Assembly: GCF_000523235.1 (NCBI RefSeq)
Contig: NZ_CP006850.1
Location: 4,216,001-4,280,000, forward strand
Origin: Nocardia nova SH22a
GTDB taxonomy: Bacteria > Actinomycetota > Actinomycetes > Mycobacteriales > Mycobacteriaceae
Length of the DNA stretch: 64,000 nt
Reading direction: 5' to 3'
Shown: piece by piece, positions 16,557 through 24,136 of the stretch
Layout of the letters: every line of letters starts with the position of its first letter
Numbering within the stretch: position 1 is the first letter of the stretch
Notes under the pieces: model-generated
Database searches by the model: none
The model's input: the letters and a program-made list of their open reading frames with translations, nothing else
What the model was told of the DNA's origin: nothing
Made by a program: the position numbers and the translations under genes

Positions 16557-18011
16557 CTATTTCTTCGCGGCCGGGACGAAAACGGCCTGCGTCTCGCGGA
16601 ACTCGTCGAGCCCCTCGGGCCCGAGTTCACGCCCCACTCCCGACTGCCCGAAGCCGCCGAAGGGAATCGCCGGGTCCAGCGACATCGCGCCGTTGACATA
16701 CACCGAGCCGACCCGCAGCCGCGCCGCGATCTCCGCGCCGCGCTCCGGGTCCGCGGTCCAGACCGACCCGGACAGGCCGTATTCGGTGTCCCGGGCGATC
16801 GCGATCGCCTCGTCGATCGTGTCGTAGGCGATGACACACAGCACCGGCCCGAAGACCTCCTCCCGGGCCACCGCCATCTCGTTGGTGACATCGGCGAGCA
16901 CGGTCGGTTCGACGAAGAATCCCGCGTCGCGTCCCGCCGGAATCCCGCCACCGGCCGCGACCACCGCACCGGCGGTGACGGCAGCCTGCACGTGGCCCAG
17001 TACCCGATCCCGGTGCTGCCGCGTGATCATCGGCCCGACAACGGTTTTCGGGTCCGTGGGATCGCCGACCGGCAGCGCCCGCACGGCCTCCGCCAGCAGT
17101 GACACGATTTCGTCGTAGCGGGAGCGCGGCGCGAGCACCCGCCGCTGCGCGATACACGCCTCACCGTTGTTCATCACGATCCCGGTGCCCGCCAACCCGG
17201 CGGCGATCAACCGCGCGGGCGCGTCCTCGAGTAAGATCGCGGCGGCATTGCCGCCGAGTTCCAGTGCGTAACGCCGCAGGTCACGGGCACAGGTCTCGGC
17301 GATCTCGCGGCCGACCGCGGTACTGCCGGTGAAGGCGACCATGTCGACGCCGGGATGCGACACCAGCCGCCGGCTGCCCTCGAGGTCGGCGGGAAGGATG
17401 TTGACCACACCGCGCGGGAATCCGGCCTTGTGGACCGCGTCCGCGAGCAGATAACTCGTCAACGGGGTCTCCGGGGACGGTTTGTGCACCACGGTGCAGC
17501 CCGCGGCGAGGGCGGGGGCGATCTTGGCCAGCGCTCCCAGCAGCGGAATATTCCACGGGACCAGCGTGGCTACGACACCGACCGGGCAGTGCCGCACCCG
17601 CACCCGCGCCGTCGTCGCGGCGCCGGGGCGAACCTCCTCGTCCGCCGCGCCGGACGCGAGTTCCGCGTAGTACCGGACGAATTCGATCGCCTGTCGCACA
17701 TGGACGGTCAGGGCGGCCCGGATGGCGAAGCCCGCCTCCAGCGCCACCGTCTCGGCGAGTTGATCCTCGATCTCCGACAGGGCGTCGGCCAGTCGAGTCA
17801 GAGCCCGGGCACGGTCGGGGCCGGTCGTATCGGCCCAGGGACCGTTGTCGAATGCCGCCCGGGCGGCGGATACCGCTCGGTCGACGTCTTCGGCGCCGCA
17901 GGCCGGGACATGGGCGATGACACATCCGCCGGAAGGATCCAGCACCGGGATCCGATCCGCACTCGAGGCCGGTTCGAACGAACCGTTGATGTAGATGTCG
18001 TCGCGCTCCAT
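16557..18011 (-). CDS. Aldehyde dehydrogenase
   Basis: 484-residue NAD(P)-dependent aldehyde dehydrogenase. VPWNIPLLGALAKIAPALAA is the cofactor-site motif, FTGSTAVGREI binds the dinucleotide, the general base lies in LELGGNAA and the catalytic Cys in NNGEACIAQRR. It should oxidise an aldehyde to a carboxylic acid, which suits a position between the alcohol dehydrogenase and acyl-CoA ligases of the same regulon. ATG at 18011 or a GTG two codons upstream (18017) could start it; GAGGAG lies 6 bases before the GTG and 12 before the ATG. It is the first gene of a ten-gene minus-strand operon and is divergent from the TetR gene across the family A palindrome. Confidence 0.9.
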   Translation of the reverse strand: MERDDIYINGSFEPASSADRIPVLDPSGGCVIAHVPACGAEDVDRAVSAARAAFDNGPWADTTGPDRARALTRLADALSEIEDQLAETVALEAGFAIRAALTVHVRQAIEFVRYYAELASGAADEEVRPGAATTARVRVRHCPVGVVATLVPWNIPLLGALAKIAPALAAGCTVVHKPSPETPLTSYLLADAVHKAGFPRGVVNILPADLEGSRRLVSHPGVDMVAFTGSTAVGREIAETCARDLRRYALELGGNAAAILLEDAPARLIAAGLAGTGIVMNNGEACIAQRRVLAPRSRYDEIVSLLAEAVRALPVGDPTDPKTVVGPMITRQHRDRVLGHVQAAVTAGAVVAAGGGIPAGRDAGFFVEPTVLADVTNEMAVAREEVFGPVLCVIAYDTIDEAIAIARDTEYGLSGSVWTADPERGAEIAARLRVGSVYVNGAMSLDPAIPFGGFGQSGVGRELGPEGLDEFRETQAVFVPAAKK

Positions 18012-18125
18012 GATCACCGCTGGCTCCTCGCTGACGTCGAGCGCATCGCTCGACCGAACTGGGCAACCGGCCGCCCGGATTCCGGCGCCGGTGGGTCGAA
18101 GTTGTCCCTCAACAGTGCAACAGAC

Positions 18126-18147
18126 TTGCCTGTTAGTCAACAAGTTA
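18126..18147. promoter_or_regulatory. Operator family A, site 3 (divergent aldh/tetR promoter)
   Basis: TTGCCTGTTAGTCAACAAG followed by TTA, identical over 19 bases to the site at 3331. It lies 114 bases upstream of the aldehyde dehydrogenase operon and 38 bases upstream of the TetR start, so the repressor could control both the operon and itself. Confidence 0.75.
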
Positions 18148-18185
18148 ATTCCTCACATCGCTCCCACCCGCCCTATACTCGCCAC

Positions 18186-18827
18186 ATGCCACCCGTGAAG
18201 ACCCCGGTTCGCCGCACGCAGACCGAGCGATCCGCCGAATCGCGCGAGAAACTCATCGGCGCCGCGATCGAACTGCTCGGCACCCGTGGATACACCGGCA
18301 CCACGCTCGCCGAGATCGGCCGCGTCGCGGGGGTGAGCCGTGGACTGGTGACCCATCACTTCGGCAACAAGGAGCAGTGCATGCAGGCCGTCGTGGGCTC
18401 GATCCACGACACTCTCGCCGCGCGCCTGACCCGCGCGCCGGGACAGTCCCGCGGGCTGGCGGCAATCGACAACCTGATCGACGAGTACCTGCGCGGTCGT
18501 GCCGAAGCCGACCGCTACACCCGGGCGATGTACGTGATCGTCATCGAGGCGTGCACGACCAGTCCTGGTCTGTTACCGGCCGTCGCGGAGAACGACTCCG
18601 TTGTGCGCCGATTGCTGGTCGACATGCTCGACGAGGCGGTCACCGACGGCGAGATCGAGCCACCGGCGGATGCGGACGAGCTGGCGGTGCTCATCTTCGC
18701 CCTCATGCGCGGCGTGCTCATCCAGCATCTGGCCGATCCCGAAGCGTTCAACCGGCGGCAGGTGAGCGCGGTGGCCAAACAGCTCGTCCATGCCCACCTG
18801 GGCTCCCCGGCCGCCGGTGACGACTGA
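18186..18827 (+). CDS. TetR family regulator of the first catabolic cluster
   Basis: 213 residues. The N-terminal helix-turn-helix spans about residues 20-66 (IGAAIELLGTRGYTGTTLAE, then VSRGLVTHHFGNKEQ). The C-terminal ligand domain is helical, with the tail QLVHAHLGSP. TetR proteins repress until a ligand, often an acyl-CoA, binds. The ATG at 18186 is just downstream of the family A palindrome at 18126; the long frame entering from 17355 is antisense to the aldehyde dehydrogenase gene. Divergence from the ten-gene operon and recurrence of the palindrome at 3331, 4592 and 37017 make it the likely master regulator of the cluster. Confidence 0.9.
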   Translation: MPPVKTPVRRTQTERSAESREKLIGAAIELLGTRGYTGTTLAEIGRVAGVSRGLVTHHFGNKEQCMQAVVGSIHDTLAARLTRAPGQSRGLAAIDNLIDEYLRGRAEADRYTRAMYVIVIEACTTSPGLLPAVAENDSVVRRLLVDMLDEAVTDGEIEPPADADELAVLIFALMRGVLIQHLADPEAFNRRQVSAVAKQLVHAHLGSPAAGDD

Positions 18828-18851
18828 TTTCGCCCTGAAATATGGCGCGGC

Positions 18852-20009
18852 TCAGGCGAATCCGGCCGCGATGTCACGGCCGACGATCTCCTTCATGATT
18901 TCGGTGGTGCCGCCGTAGATGGTCTGGATCCGGGTATCGGTGTAGGCCCGCGCGATCGGATATTCCATCATGTAGCCGTATCCGCCGAAGATCTGCACGC
19001 ATCGATCGACGACCCGCTTCTGCAGTTCGGTGGCCCACCATTTGGCCTTCGCGGCGTCCACCGCGGTGAACCGTCCGGCATTGAGCGCCAGGATCGCGTT
19101 GTCCATGTACTGCTGCGTCACTTCGATTTCGGTGGCCATCTCGGCGAGAGCGAACCTGGTGTTCTGCAGATCGCCGATCGGCTTGCCGAAAGCCTTGCGC
19201 TCGAAGGCGTATTCCGCGGCCCAGTCGTAGGCCGCCCGCGCGGCACAGATAGCCGCCACCGCGAGCGAAAGCCGTTCCAGCGGAAGCCGTTCCATCAGGT
19301 GCACGAAACCGCCCCCTTCGCGGCCGAGCAGATTGTCCGCGGGCACCCGCACATTCTCGAACACCAGCTCGGCGGTGTCCTGGGCCGCGAGCCCGACCTT
19401 GACCAGCTTGCGCCCACGCTCGAATCCGGGCATCCCGCGTTCGATGACGAACAGCGAGAAGCCCCGCGAACCCGCGCTGGGATCGGTGCTGGCCACCGCG
19501 ACCGCGATATCGGCGTGAATACCGTTGGTGATGAAGGTCTTCTGCCCGTTGATCACCCATTCGTCGCCGTCGCGCACGGCGCTGGTCCGGATGCCCTGCA
19601 GATCGCTGCCCGCGCCCGGCTCCGTCATCGCGATCGCGCCGATGCTCTCCCCCGCCGCGATACCGGGCAACCAGCGCTTCTTCTGGTCGGGCGTGCTCAG
19701 GTCGGCGATGTAGTGCGTGACGATGTCGTCGTGCACCGCGAAGCCGGTACCCAGACACGTCACCGCGGCCTTGGCGATCTCCTCCTGGACGACGTAGCGG
19801 AAGCGGTAGTCCCGGACGCCCGCGCCGCCGAACTCCTCGTCCACCGACAATCCGAGCACACCGGCCCGCGCGGCAGCGGTCCAGGCGGAGCGGTCGATCA
19901 GTTTCTCCGCTTCCCATCGCTCGTAGTGCGGTACCACCTCGCGGGCCAGGTACTCGCGCACCGTCTCCCGGTACGCCTCGTGGTCGTCGTCGAAAATACT
20001 GCGCTGCAT
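18852..20009 (-). CDS. Acyl-CoA dehydrogenase (IVD/LCAD-like)
   Basis: 385 residues. MTEPGAGSDLQGIRTSAVRD is the FAD loop and FGKPIGDLQNTRFALAEMAT the typical C-terminal motif. The C-terminal position usually YEGT reads IYGGTTEIMK, so the medium-chain catalytic Glu is missing there. A Glu in LPLERLSLAV, near residue 240, matches the base position used by isovaleryl- and long-chain enzymes, so activity is expected on branched or long acyl-CoAs. ATG at 20009 follows AGGAATC; another ATG four codons upstream is possible. A family B palindrome lies 70 bases upstream, separating it from the divergent-looking but co-directional TetR gene. Confidence 0.9.
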   Translation of the reverse strand: MQRSIFDDDHEAYRETVREYLAREVVPHYERWEAEKLIDRSAWTAAARAGVLGLSVDEEFGGAGVRDYRFRYVVQEEIAKAAVTCLGTGFAVHDDIVTHYIADLSTPDQKKRWLPGIAAGESIGAIAMTEPGAGSDLQGIRTSAVRDGDEWVINGQKTFITNGIHADIAVAVASTDPSAGSRGFSLFVIERGMPGFERGRKLVKVGLAAQDTAELVFENVRVPADNLLGREGGGFVHLMERLPLERLSLAVAAICAARAAYDWAAEYAFERKAFGKPIGDLQNTRFALAEMATEIEVTQQYMDNAILALNAGRFTAVDAAKAKWWATELQKRVVDRCVQIFGGYGYMMEYPIARAYTDTRIQTIYGGTTEIMKEIVGRDIAAGFA

Positions 20010-20078
20010 GTGATTCCTCATGATCTCGGATGTGCGGCCGGGATTCACACGGCGCGCACGATGCCACCCCCGGCGCCG

Positions 20079-20098
20079 AGCATAGACCACTCTATGTT
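20079..20098. promoter_or_regulatory. Operator family B, site 1 (acyl-CoA dehydrogenase promoter)
   Basis: CATAGACCACTCTATG is a perfect 6-bp inverted repeat inside a 20-bp element that, read on the minus strand, matches the consensus AACATAGAGTAnTCTATGTT. It lies 70 bases upstream of the acyl-CoA dehydrogenase start and just past the end of the tetR gene at 20126. Confidence 0.7.
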
Positions 20099-20125
20099 GC
20101 AGCGGGAATGCGGTACGACCCCAGG

Positions 20126-20686
20126 TCAGCTCGATCGGCCGAACATGCTGCTCATCATCACGAATCGCACGAAATCGTCGAACATCCGGGTGCGGTCGAC
20201 CTTGCGGCCGCTGCTCACCATCTGCTGATATCCGAAGAGCATGGCGGTGCCGAGGTCCGCCAGCGCGGTGGCGGTGGATTCGTCGTCGACGATGCCCTGG
20301 ATCGTGCGGCGGGTCGTCTTGTACCGGTTTTCGTCGACGCGGGTCAGCATCGTGCGCACCAGCTCGTCGTTCATGCTCCAGGCCCGGATGGCCGCCTCCG
20401 CGGCGTGATCGAGTCCGGCCGTGATGTCGCGCAGCATCTCCAGATCGGCGTGCGCGTCGCCCGATCCGAACTCGGTTCCCCGCAACACCTCGTTCTGCCG
20501 GCCTTCCCAGTACTCCAGCAACGCCCGGACGAAGCCCTCCCAATTGCCGAAGTAGTTGTAGAACGACCCGCTCGTCACCCCCAGACGTCGGCACATGACA
20601 CCGATGTTGAGGCTCTTGAACCCGCCGTCGGCCAGCACCGACAGCGCCGCCTCGAAATACTGCTCCTTGCTGACGATCGTCGCCAC
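20126..20686 (-). CDS. TetR family regulator of the second catabolic cluster
   Basis: 186 residues from the GTG at 20686, which follows GGAGGAGTGCGC at good spacing; an ATG at 20758 would add 24 residues unlike TetR proteins. The helix-turn-helix is FEAALSVLADGGFKSLNIGV followed by LGVTSGSFYNYFGNWEGF, in residues about 8-54. The C-terminal ligand domain is helical and ends FVRFVMMSSMFGRSS. A family B palindrome lies about 95 bases upstream of its start (20782) and others precede the acyl-CoA dehydrogenase and the divergent fadD/aldehyde dehydrogenase pair, so it probably represses itself and these genes. Confidence 0.88.
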   Translation of the reverse strand: MATIVSKEQYFEAALSVLADGGFKSLNIGVMCRRLGVTSGSFYNYFGNWEGFVRALLEYWEGRQNEVLRGTEFGSGDAHADLEMLRDITAGLDHAAEAAIRAWSMNDELVRTMLTRVDENRYKTTRRTIQGIVDDESTATALADLGTAMLFGYQQMVSSGRKVDRTRMFDDFVRFVMMSSMFGRSS

Positions 20687-20781
20687 GCGCACTCCTCCGT
20701 CGATCACACCCGCAACCCGGGCGCCGAGAACCGGACCCGGCGCGTTCCGGCCCGCCATTACCGCAGGTCGGACCCTGATTT

Positions 20782-20801
20782 AACATAGAGTATTCTACAT
20801 T
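20782..20801. promoter_or_regulatory. Operator family B, site 2 (tetR promoter)
   Basis: AACATAGAGTATTCTACATT, an imperfect 20-bp palindrome matching the other family B sites at 20079, 23986 and 24078. It lies about 95 bases upstream of the tetR start codon and suggests autoregulation. Confidence 0.68.
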
Positions 20802-20854
20802 ACGCAAGAACTCGTTACAGCCGAGCGGTCCCGGCGACCGGGACCGTGCCGCCG

Positions 20855-21004
20855 TCAATTCAGCAGCAGATGCACCTGCACCTCACCGATGAGGAATCCC
20901 AGTACCGCACCGACGGTGACCAGCTTCCATTCGTCCTGCTTGAACGCCGGTCGCAGCAGACCCTCGAACTCCTCCTGGGTTGTGGCGGTCGTCTTGACCG
21001 GCAT
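20855..21004 (-). CDS. Small single-span membrane protein
   Basis: 49 residues. A polar N-terminal half (MPVKTTATTQEEFEGLLRPA) is followed by one hydrophobic segment near residues 27-48 (LVTVGAVLGFLIGEVQVHLL), so it is probably a single-pass membrane protein with a short C-terminus. The ATG at 21004 has GGGGAG upstream. The longer frame reaching to 21523 is antisense to the hydrolase gene. It is the third gene after fadD and alpha/beta hydrolase in the same direction, with a 56-base gap, so it is probably at the end of their operon. The final membrane-like segment resembles tails of DUF445-type proteins, but I cannot assign a function. Confidence 0.6.
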   Translation of the reverse strand: MPVKTTATTQEEFEGLLRPAFKQDEWKLVTVGAVLGFLIGEVQVHLLLN

Positions 21005-21060
21005 CCGGGAGCTCCCCGCACGGTGACCGACCCCTGCCGGTGCGGGGAACGGTCGTCGGC

Positions 21061-22095
21061 CTATCCCACCAGCCCGCGGCCGGACCGGTCCGCGTGAGCC
21101 TCGCACAGCCGCAACACTTCCCGATCGAACACGGCCGGAATCTCCAGATTCGAACAGTGGCCCGCGCCGGGCACTTCGACGTATCGACACTCCCGCCCGG
21201 CCGCCTGCGCGGCAGCCGCGATTCCCCGGCCACCGCTGGGCTTCAGCGCCAGGTCGAGCTGCCCGGTCAGCACCGTCGTCGGCACGGTGAGACTGCCCGC
21301 TGCCGCGGTCACGTCGAAATCGAGCAGAGCCGCGCCCCAGCGCCCGCGCGTCACATTCGGGCAGGTCGAGGTGATGGCATGGACGAATTCCACCAGTTCG
21401 GCCGGAGCGGACGGAGCCACGAACTTCCGGCGCACCAGGGCACGATCCAGGACGGCGGGCAGCGAAGGCGCCTGGGAGGCGAGGAAAGTGCGCAGCAGCG
21501 CCGCACGTACCGGCGCGTTCCACGGTGTCCGTGGGATGAGTTCGGTGTGATCGAGCACGTTCGTGGCGCAGGTGTTCGCCAACAGCACCCCGGCCGCCCG
21601 CGCCGCTACGTCGGCCGGAAACCCCTGCGCCCAGGACAGCGTTCCGATACCGCCCATGCTGTGCCCGACGATCACCGCGCGTTCCCCGGGATCGAGCATA
21701 TGCGCCAGCACCGCGGCCAGGTCCTCACCGAGCAGCGGCACGGTGAACCGCCGACGACCGCGCCCGCTGCGGCCGTGTCCGCGCTGATCGAAGGCGATCA
21801 CCCGATGACTGTCGGCGAACGCCCGGATCTGCGGGTTCCAATACTCCAACCGCCCGCCGAACCCGTGCGCGAATACGATCGGCGGCGCATCGGCGGGTCC
21901 GTAGCTGCGCACGTGGAGCGTGGCGCCATCGGCGGTCTCGACGAGTTCTCTCCGGTACGGCAACCGTGGATTTCGCAGCTGTCCCGGAGCCCGCTCCCCC
22001 GCCGCGAAGATCTCTTCCGGGCGACCGTCGCGCGGCGCGAGTGCGGCGGACGCACCGGCCGGCGCCACGGCGCGAAGCTTCTTCAGCGCGCTCAC
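21061..22095 (-). CDS. Alpha/beta hydrolase
   Basis: 344 residues. The core fold starts at about residue 50 after a Pro/Ala-rich lead. Motifs are HGFGGRLEYW (oxyanion region), the nucleophile elbow GHSMGG near 145, an acidic residue in LTGQLDLALKP and the catalytic His in GAGHCSNLE near 318. It is therefore an esterase, lactonase or C-C hydrolase; no secretion signal is seen. It starts with GTG overlapping the stop of the fadD gene upstream (GTGA), so the two are translationally coupled. In this regulon it might release an acid from an ester or lactone for activation by that ligase. Confidence 0.86.
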   Translation of the reverse strand: MSALKKLRAVAPAGASAALAPRDGRPEEIFAAGERAPGQLRNPRLPYRRELVETADGATLHVRSYGPADAPPIVFAHGFGGRLEYWNPQIRAFADSHRVIAFDQRGHGRSGRGRRRFTVPLLGEDLAAVLAHMLDPGERAVIVGHSMGGIGTLSWAQGFPADVAARAAGVLLANTCATNVLDHTELIPRTPWNAPVRAALLRTFLASQAPSLPAVLDRALVRRKFVAPSAPAELVEFVHAITSTCPNVTRGRWGAALLDFDVTAAAGSLTVPTTVLTGQLDLALKPSGGRGIAAAAQAAGRECRYVEVPGAGHCSNLEIPAVFDREVLRLCEAHADRSGRGLVG

Positions 22096-23933
22096 CTGAT
22101 GACTTCCGCGCTCGCGGGCTCGGATTCCCGGCCCGGTTCCCGGACTCCCGGTGCGAGCCCCTCGGCGTACATCGCCTCGATTTCGGCGTCGTACCTGGCC
22201 GCGATCGGCTTGCGCTTGAGCTTCATGGTGGCAGTGAGCTGCTCACTGCCGGGTTCCCAGAAGTCCGGCAGGATCCGGAACCGCTTGATCTGCTCGACTC
22301 GGGACAGCTTCGTATTCGCCTGGGCCACCGACGAACTCACGAAATCGATCACCGCCGGATGGGACACGAGGTCGGTCACGGCGGTGCCGGACAGGCCGTG
22401 TCCGGCCGCGAAGGTCGCGGCGGCCTCGGCATCGAGCACGATCAGCGCGGTGTTGTAGCGCCGTCCGTCACCGATCGCCACCGCCTGGGCGACGAGCGGA
22501 CAGGCGACCTTGATGGTGTTCTCGATATTGGTCGGCGACATGTTCTTTCCGGCCGCGTTGATGATCAGCTCTTTCTTGCGATCGACGATGCGCACATACC
22601 CGTGCTCGTCGATCTCGACGATGTCACCGGTGGACAACCAGCCCTCGGCGTCGAGGACCTCCGCGGTGCGTTGCGGGTCGCCACGGTAGCCGCGCATGAC
22701 GATCGGGCCCCGGACCAGCGCTTCACCGTCCGGCGCCACCCGCAACTCGACACCGGGTAGTACCCGGCCCACCGTTCCCGGTCGCACCCGGTCCGGCGGA
22801 TTGACCGTGGCGGCGCCGACCGACTCCGACATGCCCCAGATCTCGCAGACCGGAATCCCCAGTGCCATGAAGAATTCCAGGGTCTCGCCCGGGATCGGCG
22901 CGGCGCCGGACATGCCCCAGCGCAAATTGTCGAAGCCGAACCGCTGCCGCAACGGTGCGAGCACCGCGGCGTCGAGTTCGGCCCGGCGCGCCTCGTCCGC
23001 GGCATCGAGCCGTTCTCCGTCGCGCTCCGCGGCGATTCGCTGGTAGCCCAGCCGCAGCGCCTCGGCGAACGCCACGCGCTCGAGGCTCTGCGCCGCGCCG
23101 ATGACCCCGTCGAGCGCGATCTTCAGCTTCTCCCAGATCCGCGGCACCGAGGACAGATAGTCGGGCCGCACGTCACGCAGCGCCGGGCCGATCTCGCGCG
23201 CGTCGGCGAGTGTGGTGATCCGGATGCCCTCGGTCAGCTGCAGATAATGGCAGGAGAGGCGGTCGGCTATATGCGCCGACGGTAGATAGGAGATGGTGTG
23301 GTCCCCCGGGCGCACCTCGAAAACCTGTAGTACGGCGTCGATTTCGGCGAGCAGGTTGGCGTGGGTCAATTCGACGCCCTTGGGAGCGCCGGTGGTACCC
23401 GAGGTGTAGATGAGTGAGACCACGTCGTGGGGGCCGACCGCCTGCCACGCGGCGTCGAACTCGAATTCCGTCGCCGCCGATCCGGCCGCGGCCAGTTCAT
23501 CCAATGTCATCGTCCCCGCGACGGGTTCGTCCACGACGACGATATGTTCGACCGCGCCACCCGCGGCGCGGATTCGCGCGACGTACTGCTGCTCGGTGAT
23601 GACCAGGCGGCTGGCGGAATTCGCCAGTATCACACGGATCTGGTCGGGCGCGCTGGTGTTGTAGACCGAGAACGGCACCGCTCCGAGATGTATCGCGGCG
23701 GTATCGGTGAGGTGGAATTCGGGACGGTTTCCCATCATGAGCGCGACCGTGTCGCCGTGCCCGATGCCCAGCGCCGACATCCCCGCCGCCAGAGCGCGTA
23801 CCCGGTCGCCGTATTCCCGCCAGGTGACCGTCCGGGAATCGCCGACCGTGCGCAGGGCCACCGTGTCCGGTGCGAGGGTCACGGTCCGCTGGAATGCCGA
23901 GCAGAGCGTCTTCGGCCTGTCGGTTCTGGTCAT
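22092..23933 (-). CDS. Long-chain fatty-acid-CoA ligase (FadD15-like)
   Basis: 613 residues, the size of the long bacterial/eukaryotic-type acyl-CoA synthetases rather than the 500-540-residue enzymes elsewhere here. Motifs are SLIYTSGTTGAPKGVELTHA near 173-192, SYLPSAHIADR, WGMSGAAPIPGETLEFF, EIWGMSES, WLSTGDIVEIDEHGYVRIVD and KKELIINAAGKNMSPTNIEN. KLKRKP near the end carries the catalytic lysine region. It should make acyl-CoAs from long-chain acids in the cytoplasm. It is first in an operon with the alpha/beta hydrolase and is divergent from the aldehyde dehydrogenase at 24137, with family B palindromes between them. Confidence 0.9.
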   Translation of the reverse strand: MTRTDRPKTLCSAFQRTVTLAPDTVALRTVGDSRTVTWREYGDRVRALAAGMSALGIGHGDTVALMMGNRPEFHLTDTAAIHLGAVPFSVYNTSAPDQIRVILANSASRLVITEQQYVARIRAAGGAVEHIVVVDEPVAGTMTLDELAAAGSAATEFEFDAAWQAVGPHDVVSLIYTSGTTGAPKGVELTHANLLAEIDAVLQVFEVRPGDHTISYLPSAHIADRLSCHYLQLTEGIRITTLADAREIGPALRDVRPDYLSSVPRIWEKLKIALDGVIGAAQSLERVAFAEALRLGYQRIAAERDGERLDAADEARRAELDAAVLAPLRQRFGFDNLRWGMSGAAPIPGETLEFFMALGIPVCEIWGMSESVGAATVNPPDRVRPGTVGRVLPGVELRVAPDGEALVRGPIVMRGYRGDPQRTAEVLDAEGWLSTGDIVEIDEHGYVRIVDRKKELIINAAGKNMSPTNIENTIKVACPLVAQAVAIGDGRRYNTALIVLDAEAAATFAAGHGLSGTAVTDLVSHPAVIDFVSSSVAQANTKLSRVEQIKRFRILPDFWEPGSEQLTATMKLKRKPIAARYDAEIEAMYAEGLAPGVREPGRESEPASAEVIR

Positions 23934-23985
23934 GGATGGAACTCCTCAGGTCGAGCAGAATGACGCGATCCGCGCCACAATGCGG

Positions 23986-23999
23986 ATAGAGTACTCTAT
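23986..23999. promoter_or_regulatory. Operator family B, site 3 (fadD side)
   Basis: ATAGAGTACTCTAT is a perfect 14-bp palindrome, 52 bases upstream of the fadD start. It matches the core of the consensus shared with sites at 20079, 20782 and 24078. Confidence 0.72.
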
Positions 24000-24077
24000 G
24001 CTATCTTGTGGTCCAAGTGGCTGCCATCATATCACCGAGCGGAAGAGACGCGCTCACATCAAGCGTCGCCGGTCCTC

Positions 24078-24097
24078 AACATATTCCAATCTATGTT
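24078..24097. promoter_or_regulatory. Operator family B, site 4 (aldehyde dehydrogenase side)
   Basis: AACATATTCCAATCTATGTT has perfect 6-bp outer arms AACATA and TATGTT at the same spacing as the other family B sites. It lies 39 bases upstream of the GabD2-like gene. Confidence 0.65.
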
Positions 24098-24136
24098 CAC
24101 GTCCGGCCGCCGAAATACCCGATCGACAAGGATTCG

